Counted from the first letter of the stretch, positions 40,942 through 50,331 are shown. The stretch is DNA of 64,000 nucleotides from Paenibacillus sp. HWE-109 (GCF_022163125.1 NZ_CP091881.1:8326501-8390500); one strand, 5' to 3'. Program-made: numbers and translations. Notes: generated by a model from the letters alone, not told the origin.

Positions 40942-41363
40942 AGCAAATTTTAGTGTTTATTTTGTTCGCGACTTTACTGTGTTGGTTTATGTTTGCACCC
41001 GTTTATAAGCATATCATTATTGTTAGACAAGCTGTTTTGCAAAAAGAGGTTGATTATTTATTGGAGATCGGAGCAAGCGGCAGGCACGGTTATATTAGCA
41101 ACTCGATGATTCAGGAGTCCAGAGATCGCCTGGCAGAAAGAGGCTTCATACCGGAAGATATTGCCTACTCGGTAGAAACGACTACAGGGGTTAACGGCAT
41201 AGACGTAAGTCAGCCTGTAAGGAGAGGGATTGGCTTGAGGCTGTATATGACGTATCCTTATCATCGCCTTTTTGTCATTGATCAGCTTGTTGGCATTACG
41301 ATTCCTGCTGCATCTGCTCGGATGGGGGCTATGGGAATGAAAATGAGCGAATACGTGCCTTGA
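40938..41363 (+). CDS. TadE/F-like minor pilin
   Basis: 141 residues; its ATG overlaps the stop of the mini peptide. One N-terminal membrane segment (ILVFILFATLLCWFMFAPVY) then a soluble outside domain (IQESRDRLAERGFIPEDIAY, SVETTTGVNGIDVSQPVRRG). This is the layout of TadE/TadF-class minor pilins and Firmicutes DUF4320-like proteins. Likely pilus tip or assembly subunit; family assignment by layout and context. Confidence 0.7.
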   Translation: MKQILVFILFATLLCWFMFAPVYKHIIIVRQAVLQKEVDYLLEIGASGRHGYISNSMIQESRDRLAERGFIPEDIAYSVETTTGVNGIDVSQPVRRGIGLRLYMTYPYHRLFVIDQLVGITIPAASARMGAMGMKMSEYVP

Positions 41364-41379
41364 TGGTTGGGGGAATGTT

Positions 41380-41862
41380 TTGTATAAGCTGCTTTTAATT
41401 GTTTTGATGAGTGTTGTTTATATGTCTTTATTTGCGCTGCAAACGGACGAGGAACTGGCGATGCACACTCTTTTTCAAGGCAAACATGCTTTAAATGATG
41501 CGGTGCACGCAGCTGCGCAGCAAAGCAACCAAATGAAGCTGGCCAGCGGCATTCATTCAATTGATGAAATCAAAGCCAGAGCGGTGGCGCTGCAATATTT
41601 GCAGGCTAATCTTAGACTAGATGAGACGAATGATCCGCTGCCAACTGCCTTTTTACAAAGCAAGGTGGTGGTGGAGTTATTTAAGGTTGTAAACGACAAT
41701 GAAGCATTCCCATACACGTTTGTTGACGCTGTAAATGGCTACTCGGTTACGCTCGACCGTCCAGGTGTGATTATGTTTATTCGTCTGGAGTTTCCCCGAA
41801 CCTATACGGTTTTACAGCCTATCACATGGACGATTAAGTCCTCTGCGGAGATGGTTTATTAA
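41380..41862 (+). CDS. Second TadE/F-like envelope protein
   Basis: 160 residues from TTG 41380, backed by GGGGGAA at 41367-41373. N-terminal membrane segment (LLLIVLMSVVYMSLFAL), a helical stretch TLFQGKHALNDAVHAAAQQS reminiscent of the TadE motif, and a beta-rich C-terminus. Last gene of the Tad-type operon. Confidence 0.68.
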   Translation: MYKLLLIVLMSVVYMSLFALQTDEELAMHTLFQGKHALNDAVHAAAQQSNQMKLASGIHSIDEIKARAVALQYLQANLRLDETNDPLPTAFLQSKVVVELFKVVNDNEAFPYTFVDAVNGYSVTLDRPGVIMFIRLEFPRTYTVLQPITWTIKSSAEMVY

Positions 41863-41893
41863 ATGTATAATAGACAGATAACTATACATTTAA
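41859..41893. promoter_or_regulatory. Perfect inverted repeat around the promoter of the peptidase gene
   Basis: TTAAATGTATA (41859-41869) and TATACATTTAA (41883-41893) are perfect 11-base complements with a 13-base centre. A TATAAT lies at 41866-41871. It begins in the stop codon of the pilus operon and ends 21 bases before the peptidase ATG: operator or terminator. Confidence 0.55.
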
Positions 41894-41914
41894 GACGATG
41901 CAAGGAGCGAGACG

Positions 41915-43105
41915 ATGAATATTTTTGAGCAAAGACAGCGTTGGTTGCAGGGGGAGATGGTGAAGCGGGGCTGGTCCGGCTTCTTAGTTACCCAGAATGT
42001 TGATATTTATTACTACTGCGGTTCGATGCAGACGGGGTATTTGTTTATTCCGGCGGAGGGCGAGGTGCTCTACCTCGTGCGCCGCAGTCTGGTCCGCGCA
42101 GAGGAGGAAGCGTCAGCGGACGTGGAAGCGCTGGGGTCTTGGAAGACGCTGGGCGAGCGTCTTCGCGCGCGCTGCGCGGGTGCGGACGCAGTTGGGGCGG
42201 CGCTGCGGATTGCAACGGAGCTGGACGTGTTGCCCGTCCAGCTGCATGTAAGGCTCCAGACCGCGCTGCCCGGCGCGGTCTGGGAGGACGGCTCGCTGCT
42301 CGTGCGTGAGCAGCGAATGATCAAATCGCCGGACGAAGTCACGGCGATTCGGACGGCCGCGCGCGTCGTCGACGCGGCGCTGGAGGCGGTCATCCCTCAC
42401 ATTCGTGAGGGGATGGCGGAGTTCGAGCTGATGGCGCTCATTGAGCATCAGCTCCGGCTGCGCGGGCACCAAGGGCTGATGCGCATGCGCGCGTACAATT
42501 CCGAGTTGATCACCGGAATGGTCGCGGCAGGCGCGTCGGCAGCGGTGCCGACTTATTTTGACGGGCCGGCCGGGGGCACGGGGCTCCACCCGTCCAGCCC
42601 GCAAAGCTCGGGCCGCGCGCCGATTCGGCGCGGCGAACCGATACTCGTCGATCTCGGTTGCTCGATCGACGGCTATCTCATTGATCAGACGCGGACGCTC
42701 GTGATCGGCGATCTGGACCCTGAGCTGCAGCGAGCCTACGATGTGGCGGAGCAGGTGCTCCGCGCCACGGAGGCGAGGCTGCAGCCGGGTACGATTGCCG
42801 AGCATCTGTATCTGCTCGCGCTCGATCAAGTGAATGAAGCGGGGCTAAGCGCCCACTTCATGGGGTACGGCGCCGACCAAGTGAAATTCCTTGGTCACGG
42901 CATCGGGCTCGAAATCGACGAGCTGCCCGTTCTCGCCAAGGGCTTCAAATACCCGCTGGCGCCAGGCATGGTTATCGCGATCGAGCCCAAGTTCACCTTC
43001 CCTGGACGCGGCGTAGTCGGGATTGAAGATACTTATTTGATCACCGAAAACGGCTTTGAGAAGCTTACGCTGACCAGGGATGGTATTATCCAAACACCCG
43101 AGTAG
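41915..43105 (+). CDS. M24-family Xaa-Pro aminopeptidase / dipeptidase
   Basis: 396 residues. The creatinase-type N-terminal domain (residues 1-135) precedes the pita-bread catalytic domain from 145. Metal ligands are all visible: two Asp in VDLGCSIDGYLIDQTRT, His in GHGIGLEIDELP, Glu in AIEPKFTFPG and Glu in GIEDTYLIT. Cytoplasmic peptide turnover is the likely role. An insertion GPAGGTGLHPSSPQSSGRAP is a low-complexity loop. The middle of the gene is much richer in GC than both ends. RBS AAGGAG at about 41901-41906. Confidence 0.92.
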   Translation: MNIFEQRQRWLQGEMVKRGWSGFLVTQNVDIYYYCGSMQTGYLFIPAEGEVLYLVRRSLVRAEEEASADVEALGSWKTLGERLRARCAGADAVGAALRIATELDVLPVQLHVRLQTALPGAVWEDGSLLVREQRMIKSPDEVTAIRTAARVVDAALEAVIPHIREGMAEFELMALIEHQLRLRGHQGLMRMRAYNSELITGMVAAGASAAVPTYFDGPAGGTGLHPSSPQSSGRAPIRRGEPILVDLGCSIDGYLIDQTRTLVIGDLDPELQRAYDVAEQVLRATEARLQPGTIAEHLYLLALDQVNEAGLSAHFMGYGADQVKFLGHGIGLEIDELPVLAKGFKYPLAPGMVIAIEPKFTFPGRGVVGIEDTYLITENGFEKLTLTRDGIIQTPE

Positions 43106-43112
43106 GAACAAT

Positions 43113-43163
43113 AAAGAGGCTGTCCTAAGGTTTTCAGCCGTTTAGGGCAGTCTCTTTGTTTTT
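43113..43163 (+). terminator. Terminator of the M24 peptidase gene
   Basis: AAAGAGGCTGTCCTAA (43113-43128) pairs with TTAGGGCAGTCTCTTT with wobble and a bulge, followed by GTTTTT. Confidence 0.85.
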
Positions 43164-43214
43164 AAACAACAAGCAAGTATACTAAACCCATATAATACGG
43201 ATAAGGGGACATGG

Positions 43215-44999
43215 GTGTTGATACATTTTATACCGCAAACGTTAAAGTACAAGCTATTTCTAACATTTTTGCTTGTTATTTTGCTGCCGATTCTCATCTT
43301 AAACATGACGCATGTTCAAAAGTTCGAAACCTTGATGAAAGAACAAGTCAGCAGTCAAAACCTTGAACAGATGACAACGATTACTTCGTCATTAGGAAAT
43401 TTGCTTGGCGTTGCCGAGAAAACGTTCACGCTCATTGAGCAGGACTCTTTCGTGACGGCAATTTTGAAGCATCCGGAAGTCGGTATCACGTACCCCTCTA
43501 TCCAACAAAAAGTGAAGATTGAAGAGAAGTTTAACGCAATTAATAATAGCGTGTTTATCGCCAATTCCTATGTGTATTATACCGTTCTTGATTTGGAAGA
43601 GCATGTGTATACGTCCTATGGACCGAGTCGGATTTTGAGTTATTCCGGCATAGCGGCAATACCGAGGATGCAAGAAGCTTTTCAAGGCAAGCCGCAATCG
43701 AAGTGGCAGTTGGAGGAAGGCGGACTGAATTCCGATTTCGGCATTCAACCTTCCCTTTTGACGATGTACAAAGCTCTACGGGATGAGAATAATCGTATTT
43801 ATGCGGTTGTACGGATGGGTGTGGACTATCAGAGTTGGCTCAGAAGCGCCATCCCAAGTCCGGTCAATGAGGAGCTATATGTATTAGCTTCTTCGGAGGG
43901 AGAAATCTACGCTCGCAGCAGTACGTCAACGACGACAGTGCTGCCGAATCCATTGAATACGGTTGACTGGGAGCCGATAGGTTCACAGGTTGAGAATGAT
44001 CATATCGTTAGTTACTCCAAAATTCCAGGTTTGAATTGGTATTTGATTAAGAGCATTCCTACGAAATACTTGTTCCATAAAGTGAATCAGCTGCAGCAAT
44101 CTTATTTTTTAACAACGCTCCTTATAGCAGTTTTGTTTATCGTGATGACCTTTTTAATCTCAACGACGATTACTAGACCACTGCAGCTTTTGCAGCGGAA
44201 GATGTCGGATGTGGTGAAGCGGAACCTCAAAATCCAACTTCCCGAAGAAAGCTATAAAGGTGAAATTTTGACGTTTGTTCAAGCTTTTAATAACATGGTG
44301 CGTGATGTAGAGAGTTTATTGAATCGTTTGAAAGAGGAAGAGCGAAACAAGGAAGCTATGCGTTTCCAAATGCTGCTTTCGCAGATGAATCCTCACTTTC
44401 TTTTAAACACATTAAATACGGTGAAATGGCTTGCCATTGAAATTGGAAATAAGCAAATACCAGAAGTTTGCGAGTCCTTGGGGAAATTGCTGGAAGCCGG
44501 TATGCGTCTGGACGTGGATTTAATTCATTTGGAACACGAAATTGAGCTTGCGCAGCGATATATTAGCATTCAACAGCTTCGCTATGACCGTGAGTTTCAC
44601 GTGGATATTACGTTTGATCCTGAATTGCGCTTTGCGCTTGTTCCCAAGCTGAGCTTGCAGCCGCTGATTGAAAATAGCATTTATCACGGATTTAGCAAAA
44701 TGGATCGATCAGGTCGAATCGAGATTCGAGTCCATAAAGAGGAAAATGAACTGGTGATTGAGGTTGAGGATAACGGCGTAGGCTTGGAACAGGCTAATAC
44801 CTCTACAGCGGCAGGTCATGGGATTGCTTTGAAAAATCTGGAGGAACGTCTAACACTGCTATTCCGGAAGCAAGGGAAAATTAGTGTTGAGTCTGTGCAA
44901 AGCGGGACTTTGGTACGGATTCGCACGTTGTTCCTGTTATCTACACCTTATGTGAAGGGAGATGGCTTACATGTGGACGGTTCTCTTGGTCGAGGATGA
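43215..44999 (+). CDS. YesM-type sensor histidine kinase
   Basis: 594 residues from GTG 43215 (AAGGGGA upstream; TTG 43218 also possible). Membrane segment near 12-30, large outside Cache-like sensor to about 295, second membrane segment (FLTTLLIAVLFIVMTFLI), HAMP region, then the His_kinase/HATPase pair with HFLLNTLNTVKWLA (phospho-acceptor His) and LQPLIENSIYHGF (N-box), GHGIALKNLEERL (G2). This is the YesM/LytS class; it senses an extracellular sugar signal and works with the response regulator encoded next (29-base overlap). Confidence 0.93.
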   Translation: MLIHFIPQTLKYKLFLTFLLVILLPILILNMTHVQKFETLMKEQVSSQNLEQMTTITSSLGNLLGVAEKTFTLIEQDSFVTAILKHPEVGITYPSIQQKVKIEEKFNAINNSVFIANSYVYYTVLDLEEHVYTSYGPSRILSYSGIAAIPRMQEAFQGKPQSKWQLEEGGLNSDFGIQPSLLTMYKALRDENNRIYAVVRMGVDYQSWLRSAIPSPVNEELYVLASSEGEIYARSSTSTTTVLPNPLNTVDWEPIGSQVENDHIVSYSKIPGLNWYLIKSIPTKYLFHKVNQLQQSYFLTTLLIAVLFIVMTFLISTTITRPLQLLQRKMSDVVKRNLKIQLPEESYKGEILTFVQAFNNMVRDVESLLNRLKEEERNKEAMRFQMLLSQMNPHFLLNTLNTVKWLAIEIGNKQIPEVCESLGKLLEAGMRLDVDLIHLEHEIELAQRYISIQQLRYDREFHVDITFDPELRFALVPKLSLQPLIENSIYHGFSKMDRSGRIEIRVHKEENELVIEVEDNGVGLEQANTSTAAGHGIALKNLEERLTLLFRKQGKISVESVQSGTLVRIRTLFLLSTPYVKGDGLHVDGSLGRG

Positions 45000-46428
45000 A
45001 GCCTTTGTACGACGGAGTATTCGGAAAGGCATGCCATGGGAGGAAAATGGTTTTCAGGTCATTGAGGAATGCGGGAATGGCGAAGAAGCGCTATCCATTA
45101 TACGGAAAGTGAAGCCGGATCTGGTCATTTGCGATATTATGATGCCGGTGATGAATGGAGTTGAACTGCTTGCGCAGGTACGTCAGGAGCAGTTGGATAC
45201 CTGTTTCATCATGCTGACGGTTATGAATGATTTTGCGTTCATTCAGCAAGCGATGGAGCTTGGGGCATCAGGTTATGTGCTCAAACTTTATTTGAGTCCG
45301 GAGAAAATGACGGAAGCGCTGACGAAAGTCAAAGGTGAGCTGGAACGCAACTCACGTTTGATTTCCAAAGAAATCAACGATTATTGTGAGGAGCTATATA
45401 GCGGAACAAACAAGGGGGAAGAGCTGCTGGCTAACCCTGCATTTATACAGGAAATGTTTCAGCCAAATTGGCTTATTCTGATTGCTCATGGCCAGCATGC
45501 TTTTGCTAAGCAGGATCTGCGGCAGCTTTCTCTATTTGAATGGGAAATCAATCCCAAGGTGCATATCTTTACGAAGCTGGGTTTCTCGACCGTTTTTTGC
45601 ATGATGCCAGAGGAAACGAAGATTCATATTCATAACAATGAGCTGCGCAGCAATTATATTGTGGTTATCTCTGAATTGGCGGAGAACGAGGATGTGGCAG
45701 CCCTTTGGGAAAGTATGTTATCCCGCGTCACAGAGCTTTGGTATGCCAATAGATCGGGTATTTTCTTTTATCAGCCAAAGGTACTTCAAGATCAGGCCTT
45801 CAGTGGTTTGCCATGGCAATTGGAAAAGAACTTAATTCAAGCTTTTGAGCAAATGAATCTAGGATTACTGGAGCTATCTTGGCAAGAAATCTGGGCTTGG
45901 ACCAGTGAGGTGCAGTTGTCATTGCTTCGTGTAAAAGAGATTGCGTTGCGTTTGGACCGCTTGTTTGCCGAGCTTGCCTGTGTACAGGCCGAATCACCTG
46001 CCATCTACACAGAGGCTGTTTCCCACCTCGAGGCAGGTCGTCATTTTAAACAAAGAATAGATATGTATATGGCTCATTGGAAAGCCGCGAAGTATGAGGT
46101 TACGGATCATATTGAAATCAATAAGGTGATTGCCTATATGAATGGTCATTTCGAAGATGAGCTGTCGTTGTCCCTGCTTGCCGGAATTGCCACGATGGAT
46201 GATAAATATTTAAGTGTTTTGTTTAAGAAAAAAACCGGGAAGACCGTGACGGAATATTTGATGGACATTCGTATTAAGAAGGCCTGTGACCTGCTGTTGC
46301 AGACGGATCAGCCTGTAGCGTTGATTGGGGCTAAGGTTGGCTTTCCCAACGAGAACTATTTTGCCCGTATGTTCCGGAGAGAGGTCGGCATGCCGCCAAG
46401 TGTTTTCAGGCAACAACATATCAAGTGA
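44971..46428 (+). CDS. YesN-type response regulator (receiver + AraC HTH)
   Basis: 485 residues. The ATG at 44971 fits AAGGGAG at 44953-44960; ATG 44962 is too close to it. N-terminal receiver with VLLVEDEAFVRRSIRKGMPW, phospho-Asp in VICDIMMPVMNG and Lys in VLKLYLSPEKM, where the usual Pro after the Lys is Leu. Middle helical linker; C-terminal AraC HTH pair (LSLSLLAGIATMDDKYLSVL, PVALIGAKVGFPNENYFARM). It should activate the sugar importer operon that follows. Confidence 0.92.
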   Translation: MWTVLLVEDEAFVRRSIRKGMPWEENGFQVIEECGNGEEALSIIRKVKPDLVICDIMMPVMNGVELLAQVRQEQLDTCFIMLTVMNDFAFIQQAMELGASGYVLKLYLSPEKMTEALTKVKGELERNSRLISKEINDYCEELYSGTNKGEELLANPAFIQEMFQPNWLILIAHGQHAFAKQDLRQLSLFEWEINPKVHIFTKLGFSTVFCMMPEETKIHIHNNELRSNYIVVISELAENEDVAALWESMLSRVTELWYANRSGIFFYQPKVLQDQAFSGLPWQLEKNLIQAFEQMNLGLLELSWQEIWAWTSEVQLSLLRVKEIALRLDRLFAELACVQAESPAIYTEAVSHLEAGRHFKQRIDMYMAHWKAAKYEVTDHIEINKVIAYMNGHFEDELSLSLLAGIATMDDKYLSVLFKKKTGKTVTEYLMDIRIKKACDLLLQTDQPVALIGAKVGFPNENYFARMFRREVGMPPSVFRQQHIK

Positions 46429-46452
46429 TGAAATCAAACTTTTGTGCTAGAA

Positions 46453-46498
46453 GAACAAGATTTTGTTCCTTCGAACAACTGAGAGCTGGTGATATAGT
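46453..46498 (+). promoter_or_regulatory. Candidate activator site and promoter of the sugar importer
   Basis: The perfect inverted repeat GAACAA-GATT-TTGTTC (46453-46468) is followed by a second half-site CGAACAAC (46472-46479) and by TATAGT (46493-46498). The best -35, TTCGAA (46470-46475), is poor, which suits an activator-dependent promoter. Confidence 0.45.
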
Positions 46499-46539
46499 TG
46501 GTTTGTAACCAGCAAGGATAAGGAATACGGGAGGGTCAA

Positions 46540-47868
46540 ATGATGAATATGAAGAAAACAACGTTAAGTCTTCTATCAGCGGCTGTCGTGTTGAGCATTA
46601 CCGCAGGTTGTGGTTCATCCGGTGATAAAACGGCTGTGACGAAAAGTCCCAACGCTACGACAGAAGCGAAGAAAGCAGTGACGCTTACCATGTGGGGAGG
46701 CGTGCCTGGAGAATCTGGTCCGCAAGCGGTTGTTGATAACTGGAACGCAAAGAATCCTGATATTCAGGTGAAATATGAGCGTTTTGTCAATGATGACGCA
46801 GGGAACTTGAAGCTTGATACCGCTCTGACGACAAATCAAGGCATCGATTTATATGTGAACTACACGTTATCCGGTTTGTCCAAACGTGTTGAAGCGGGGA
46901 CTGCGCTCGATCTTAGCGAGTTCAAGGATTATAACATTGACGATAAAATGGGCACAGACGCCAAAGACTGGAAAGTCAAGGATAAGTACTATGGCCTTCC
47001 GACCAAAAAGAATGTATCGTTCGTTTGGTTGAACAAGAATGCACTCGATGAAGCGGGATTAGCGGTACCTGCTCTGGATTGGACGATGGATGATCTGCAG
47101 CAATATGCCGTCAAGCTCAAAAAAGGCACACGGTGGGGCTTCACCCAGCATATCTCAGCATACCCGAGTTTCTTCGATGGCGCCAATGCGGGAGCAGGCT
47201 TCACGAAAGCTGACGGCACGTCCAATCTCGATGAACCGACGGTTCGCAAAGCCTATGAATCGGTGTTTAATATGATGTATACCGACAAATCGATGCCATT
47301 ATTGGGTGAGCAAATTACGAGCAAGATGCCGACGGATACGATGTTCTTAAAAGGTGAAACCGCGATGTTGGGAGCGGGCGAATTTATTTTCCGCAATTCC
47401 AATAATATGAAGGATTTCCCTCGTGATTTCAAAATTGCGTTTGCCACAGTCCCTAAAGTAACGAAGGATCAGACTAATTTTAAATATCCAGGCGGCCTTG
47501 GGGATGTAATCTCCATTAATCCGAATTCGAAGAATAAAGAGCAAGCTTGGAAATTCTTGAAATGGTACGCAGATGGCGGAATGATGCCGCTGGCTTCCGG
47601 TGGACGTATTCCTTCTTCCAAGGATGCGAATGTGGAAGAAGCGATCAAATTGCTTCTCGGCGATAATGAAAAGACCTATGATGTGGATTCACTCAAGAAG
47701 GTTGTATTCGGTAAATTCCCTACGTTTACAGCAACGATTCCCCAACAGATTGTCGATGCGCGCAGAGAAGAATATGAGAAGTACTATCTCAAGGCGCAAT
47801 CCTTGGATGATACCATGAAGAATACGGTCAAACGCCACAACGACTACTTGGCTAAAAATAAGAAATAA
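46540..47868 (+). CDS. Sugar ABC transporter substrate-binding lipoprotein
   Basis: 442 residues, ATG 46540 or 46543 behind GGGAGGG. Lipoprotein signal with lipobox ITAGC (Cys near residue 26), then an extracellular-solute-binding-family-1 fold: VTLTMWGGVPGESGPQAVVD, QGIDLYVNYTLSG, YGLPTKKNVSFVWLNKNALDEAG. It captures a sugar or oligosaccharide for the two permeases encoded downstream. ATPase not encoded here; an MsmX-like shared ATPase is usual in Firmicutes. Confidence 0.93.
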   Translation: MMNMKKTTLSLLSAAVVLSITAGCGSSGDKTAVTKSPNATTEAKKAVTLTMWGGVPGESGPQAVVDNWNAKNPDIQVKYERFVNDDAGNLKLDTALTTNQGIDLYVNYTLSGLSKRVEAGTALDLSEFKDYNIDDKMGTDAKDWKVKDKYYGLPTKKNVSFVWLNKNALDEAGLAVPALDWTMDDLQQYAVKLKKGTRWGFTQHISAYPSFFDGANAGAGFTKADGTSNLDEPTVRKAYESVFNMMYTDKSMPLLGEQITSKMPTDTMFLKGETAMLGAGEFIFRNSNNMKDFPRDFKIAFATVPKVTKDQTNFKYPGGLGDVISINPNSKNKEQAWKFLKWYADGGMMPLASGGRIPSSKDANVEEAIKLLLGDNEKTYDVDSLKKVVFGKFPTFTATIPQQIVDARREEYEKYYLKAQSLDDTMKNTVKRHNDYLAKNKK

Positions 47869-47878
47869 GCAAGAAAAA

Positions 47879-47916
47879 TGGGGGATGCATCAGGATAGAG
47901 GCACCTCCCTTTTTTG
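47879..47916 (+). terminator. Intra-operon terminator/attenuator after the binding-protein gene
   Basis: GGGGGATGC pairs with GCACCTCCC (one mismatch), followed by six T. Such leaky stems after binding-protein genes give excess binding protein over permease. Confidence 0.75.
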
Positions 47917-47940
47917 TTCAAAAAGGAGTGGATATTTTGC

Positions 47941-48816
47941 ATGAACTGGGCTAAAAAACAACAAAGATTAGGATACTTGTTCATTTTACCTAATATGGTG
48001 GGCGTCATTTTATTCTTCGTCATCCCTGCTTTATTTTCACTGGGGATCATGTTTACCAACTATAAATATACGTCGCCGGATATCGCATGGATCGGGCTTG
48101 AGAATTTTGATCGACTCTTTCATGACCCAGTCTTCTATGTTTCTTTGAAGAAAACGGCTCTGTTCTTGGCTTCCGTGCCGGTGTCTATCGGCCTGGCCTT
48201 TCTTGTCGCGCTTGTTTTGAATCGGAGCGTGTATGTCAAAAGCTTGCTGCGCGCGATGTTTTTCATGCCTTATATCACAAGCGGTGTTGCGGTTTCCTTC
48301 GTATGGATGCTGCTGTTTCAACCGTCCCAGGGACCTATTAATGGCTTTCTTCGTTCTATTGGCATCGAACACCCCCCAGGCTGGATGTCGACGACAACGT
48401 CCTCGATGTATGCAATCGACATCATTTGGATCTGGTTTTTGCTTGGTTATAATATGATTATTTATTTGGCGGCGATTCAAGAAATACCGCAGGAGCAGCT
48501 CGAAGCAGCCAAGATTGATGGCGCGAGCACATGGACGACGGTATGGAAAATTATTTTCCCGTTAGTGAGTCCATCTACCTTCTTATTAATGATTACGGGC
48601 TTGATTACGTCGATGAAAACGTTCGGTATGATTGAAGCCGTTACGCAGGGTGGACCTGGCGGCAGCACTACGATTTTGTCCCTCTTCATTTACCACAATG
48701 CGTTTCGTTACTACGAAATGGGGTATGCATCAGCAATCTCATGGGTTTTATTTGCAATCATTTTCTTGATTACGATGATCCAATGGGTTGGTCAGAAGCG
48801 CTGGGTTCATTATTAA
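47941..48816 (+). CDS. Sugar ABC permease 1 (MalF/LacF-like)
   Basis: 291 residues from ATG 47941 (AAGGAG at 47923-47928). Six membrane segments; the EAA motif is EQLEAAKIDGASTWTTVWKI with the following Phe-Pro-Leu. N-terminal LGYLFILPNMVGVILFFVIP is typical of the MalF type. Forms the channel with the next gene's product. Confidence 0.92.
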   Translation: MNWAKKQQRLGYLFILPNMVGVILFFVIPALFSLGIMFTNYKYTSPDIAWIGLENFDRLFHDPVFYVSLKKTALFLASVPVSIGLAFLVALVLNRSVYVKSLLRAMFFMPYITSGVAVSFVWMLLFQPSQGPINGFLRSIGIEHPPGWMSTTTSSMYAIDIIWIWFLLGYNMIIYLAAIQEIPQEQLEAAKIDGASTWTTVWKIIFPLVSPSTFLLMITGLITSMKTFGMIEAVTQGGPGGSTTILSLFIYHNAFRYYEMGYASAISWVLFAIIFLITMIQWVGQKRWVHY

Positions 48817-48839
48817 GTAAAAAACCGGAGTGATACAAG

Positions 48840-49664
48840 ATGGAAATAAAACCGACAAAAATAGGAAGCACCGTTGTGATGCTCATCCTTGGGCTTTTCA
48901 TGATTATGCCGTTCCTCTGGATGATTAGCACCTCGTTTAAATCTCCGAGTGAAGTGTTTCAGTATCCGATTCAATGGATACCGTCGAAAGTGACATGGGA
49001 GCATCATCTCAAAGTATGGACAGGCAAGGATAGCTTTCTGATTTATTACATGAATTCATTGAAAATCGCTGTGATATGTACGATTGGGGCTACGTTTCTT
49101 TCGGCTTTGGCCGCTTATGGCTTCTCGCGGGTCGAATTTAAGGGAAGAAATGCGCTCTTCATGTTCTATTTATCCATGATGATGGTTCCGCCGCAGGTCT
49201 TATTTGTTCCTAAATTTATTTTGTTTGATAAAGTCGGGATTTATAATACGCATTGGGCGTTGATTTTACCGGGCTTGTTTACGATATTCGGGGTGTTCCT
49301 CATGCGGCAGTTTTTCATGGCGATCCCTCACGAAATTACCGAATCGGCATTTGTGGATGGGGCTGGGCACTTCCGTATTTTCTTCCGTCTTATGCTACCG
49401 CTCGCTAAACCAGCGTTGGCTACCCTGGCGATCATCGATTTCTCCTGGCACTGGAATGACTATGAGAATGCGCTTGTGTTCCTGCTGGATCGCGATCTGT
49501 ATACGGTTCCGCTAGGTATGCAGAATTTCATACTGGAGTTCAACATTGACTATAACGGGATGATGGCCGCGACTTCTGCTGGTATTGTTCCGATGCTGCT
49601 GGTGTTCCTGATCGGACAAAAATATATTATTCAAGGCATTACGGGCTCCGCGGTAAAAGGCTAA
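48840..49664 (+). CDS. Sugar ABC permease 2 (MalG/LacG-like)
   Basis: 274 residues from ATG 48840 behind GGAGTG. Six membrane segments with FMIMPFLWMISTSFKSPSEV at the N-terminus and EAA motif ITESAFVDGAGHFRIFFRL. Terminal gene of the importer operon. Confidence 0.93.
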   Translation: MEIKPTKIGSTVVMLILGLFMIMPFLWMISTSFKSPSEVFQYPIQWIPSKVTWEHHLKVWTGKDSFLIYYMNSLKIAVICTIGATFLSALAAYGFSRVEFKGRNALFMFYLSMMMVPPQVLFVPKFILFDKVGIYNTHWALILPGLFTIFGVFLMRQFFMAIPHEITESAFVDGAGHFRIFFRLMLPLAKPALATLAIIDFSWHWNDYENALVFLLDRDLYTVPLGMQNFILEFNIDYNGMMAATSAGIVPMLLVFLIGQKYIIQGITGSAVKG

Positions 49665-49665
49665 T

Positions 49666-49705
49666 GCAAAAACTCACCTCCAAGTGTCAGGGGGTGAGTT
49701 TTTGC
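49666..49705. terminator. Bidirectional terminator between the importer and clpP
   Basis: A 16-base stem, GCAAAAACTCACCTCC with GGGGGTGAGTTTTTGC, around an 8-base loop. A-run and T-run flank the stem on both strands, so it can serve both convergent units. Confidence 0.92.
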
Positions 49706-49717
49706 GTTGTATTGGCG

Positions 49718-50299
49718 TTATATTTTCTCGATTACTTTATCAATCAAACCATACACTCGCGCATCTTCAGCTTCCAAAAAGTAATCACGGTCGGTGTCCA
49801 GCTCGATTTTCTCGATGGGTTGTTTGGTTGTCTCCGAGAGAATGCGATTCAGAATACTGCGTGTTTTGAGAATGTGCTGACTGCGAATGTGAATATCGCT
49901 CGCTTGCCCTTGCGTACCTCCCCATGGCTGGTGAATCATGACTTCCGCGTTCGGAAGCGCGAATCTTTTGCCTGGCGCGCCAGCGGTTAGAAGCACAGCA
50001 CCCATAGATGCCGCCATCCCTACACAAATGGTGGATACATCTGCTTTTATGAAATTCATCGTATCGTAAATTGCCAATCCTGCCGAAGTTGATCCACCCG
50101 GGGAGTTGATGTAGAGCGAGATATCTTTCTCGGGATCTTCAGCAGAAAGGAACAAGAGCTGTGCAACAATCGCATTGGCGACTTGGTCGTTAACCTCTGT
50201 ACCTAAGAAGACAATTCTGTCTTTCAAGAGTCTGGAATAAATATCGTAAGAGCGCTCGCCGCGCGCAGTTTGTTCAACGACCATAGGTATGAAACTCAT
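49718..50299 (-). CDS. clpP: ClpP-family serine protease (paralogue)
   Basis: 193 residues from ATG 50299 (minus); ATG 50308 is too close to AAAGGA. The catalytic triad is complete: Ser in CVGMAASMGAVLL, His in MIHQPWGGTQGQ, Asp in DTDRDYF; YINSPGGSTSAGLAIYDTM is the substrate-binding strand. N-terminal Arg-Ser-Tyr-Asp-Ile-Tyr-Ser is conserved for the axial loop. It would form the 14-mer proteolytic chamber that works with ClpX/ClpC-type ATPases. Being third in an operon with a winged-helix regulator, it is probably an accessory paralogue of the housekeeping ClpP. Confidence 0.93.
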   Translation of the reverse strand: MSFIPMVVEQTARGERSYDIYSRLLKDRIVFLGTEVNDQVANAIVAQLLFLSAEDPEKDISLYINSPGGSTSAGLAIYDTMNFIKADVSTICVGMAASMGAVLLTAGAPGKRFALPNAEVMIHQPWGGTQGQASDIHIRSQHILKTRSILNRILSETTKQPIEKIELDTDRDYFLEAEDARVYGLIDKVIEKI

Positions 50300-50331
50300 C
50301 GGAATCATCCTTTCTTTTTTGGGGTAAAGCG

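Noticed and set aside
49664..49990. Plus-strand frame opposite clpP
   Set aside because: It begins in the bidirectional terminator and is antisense to a gene with an intact catalytic triad.
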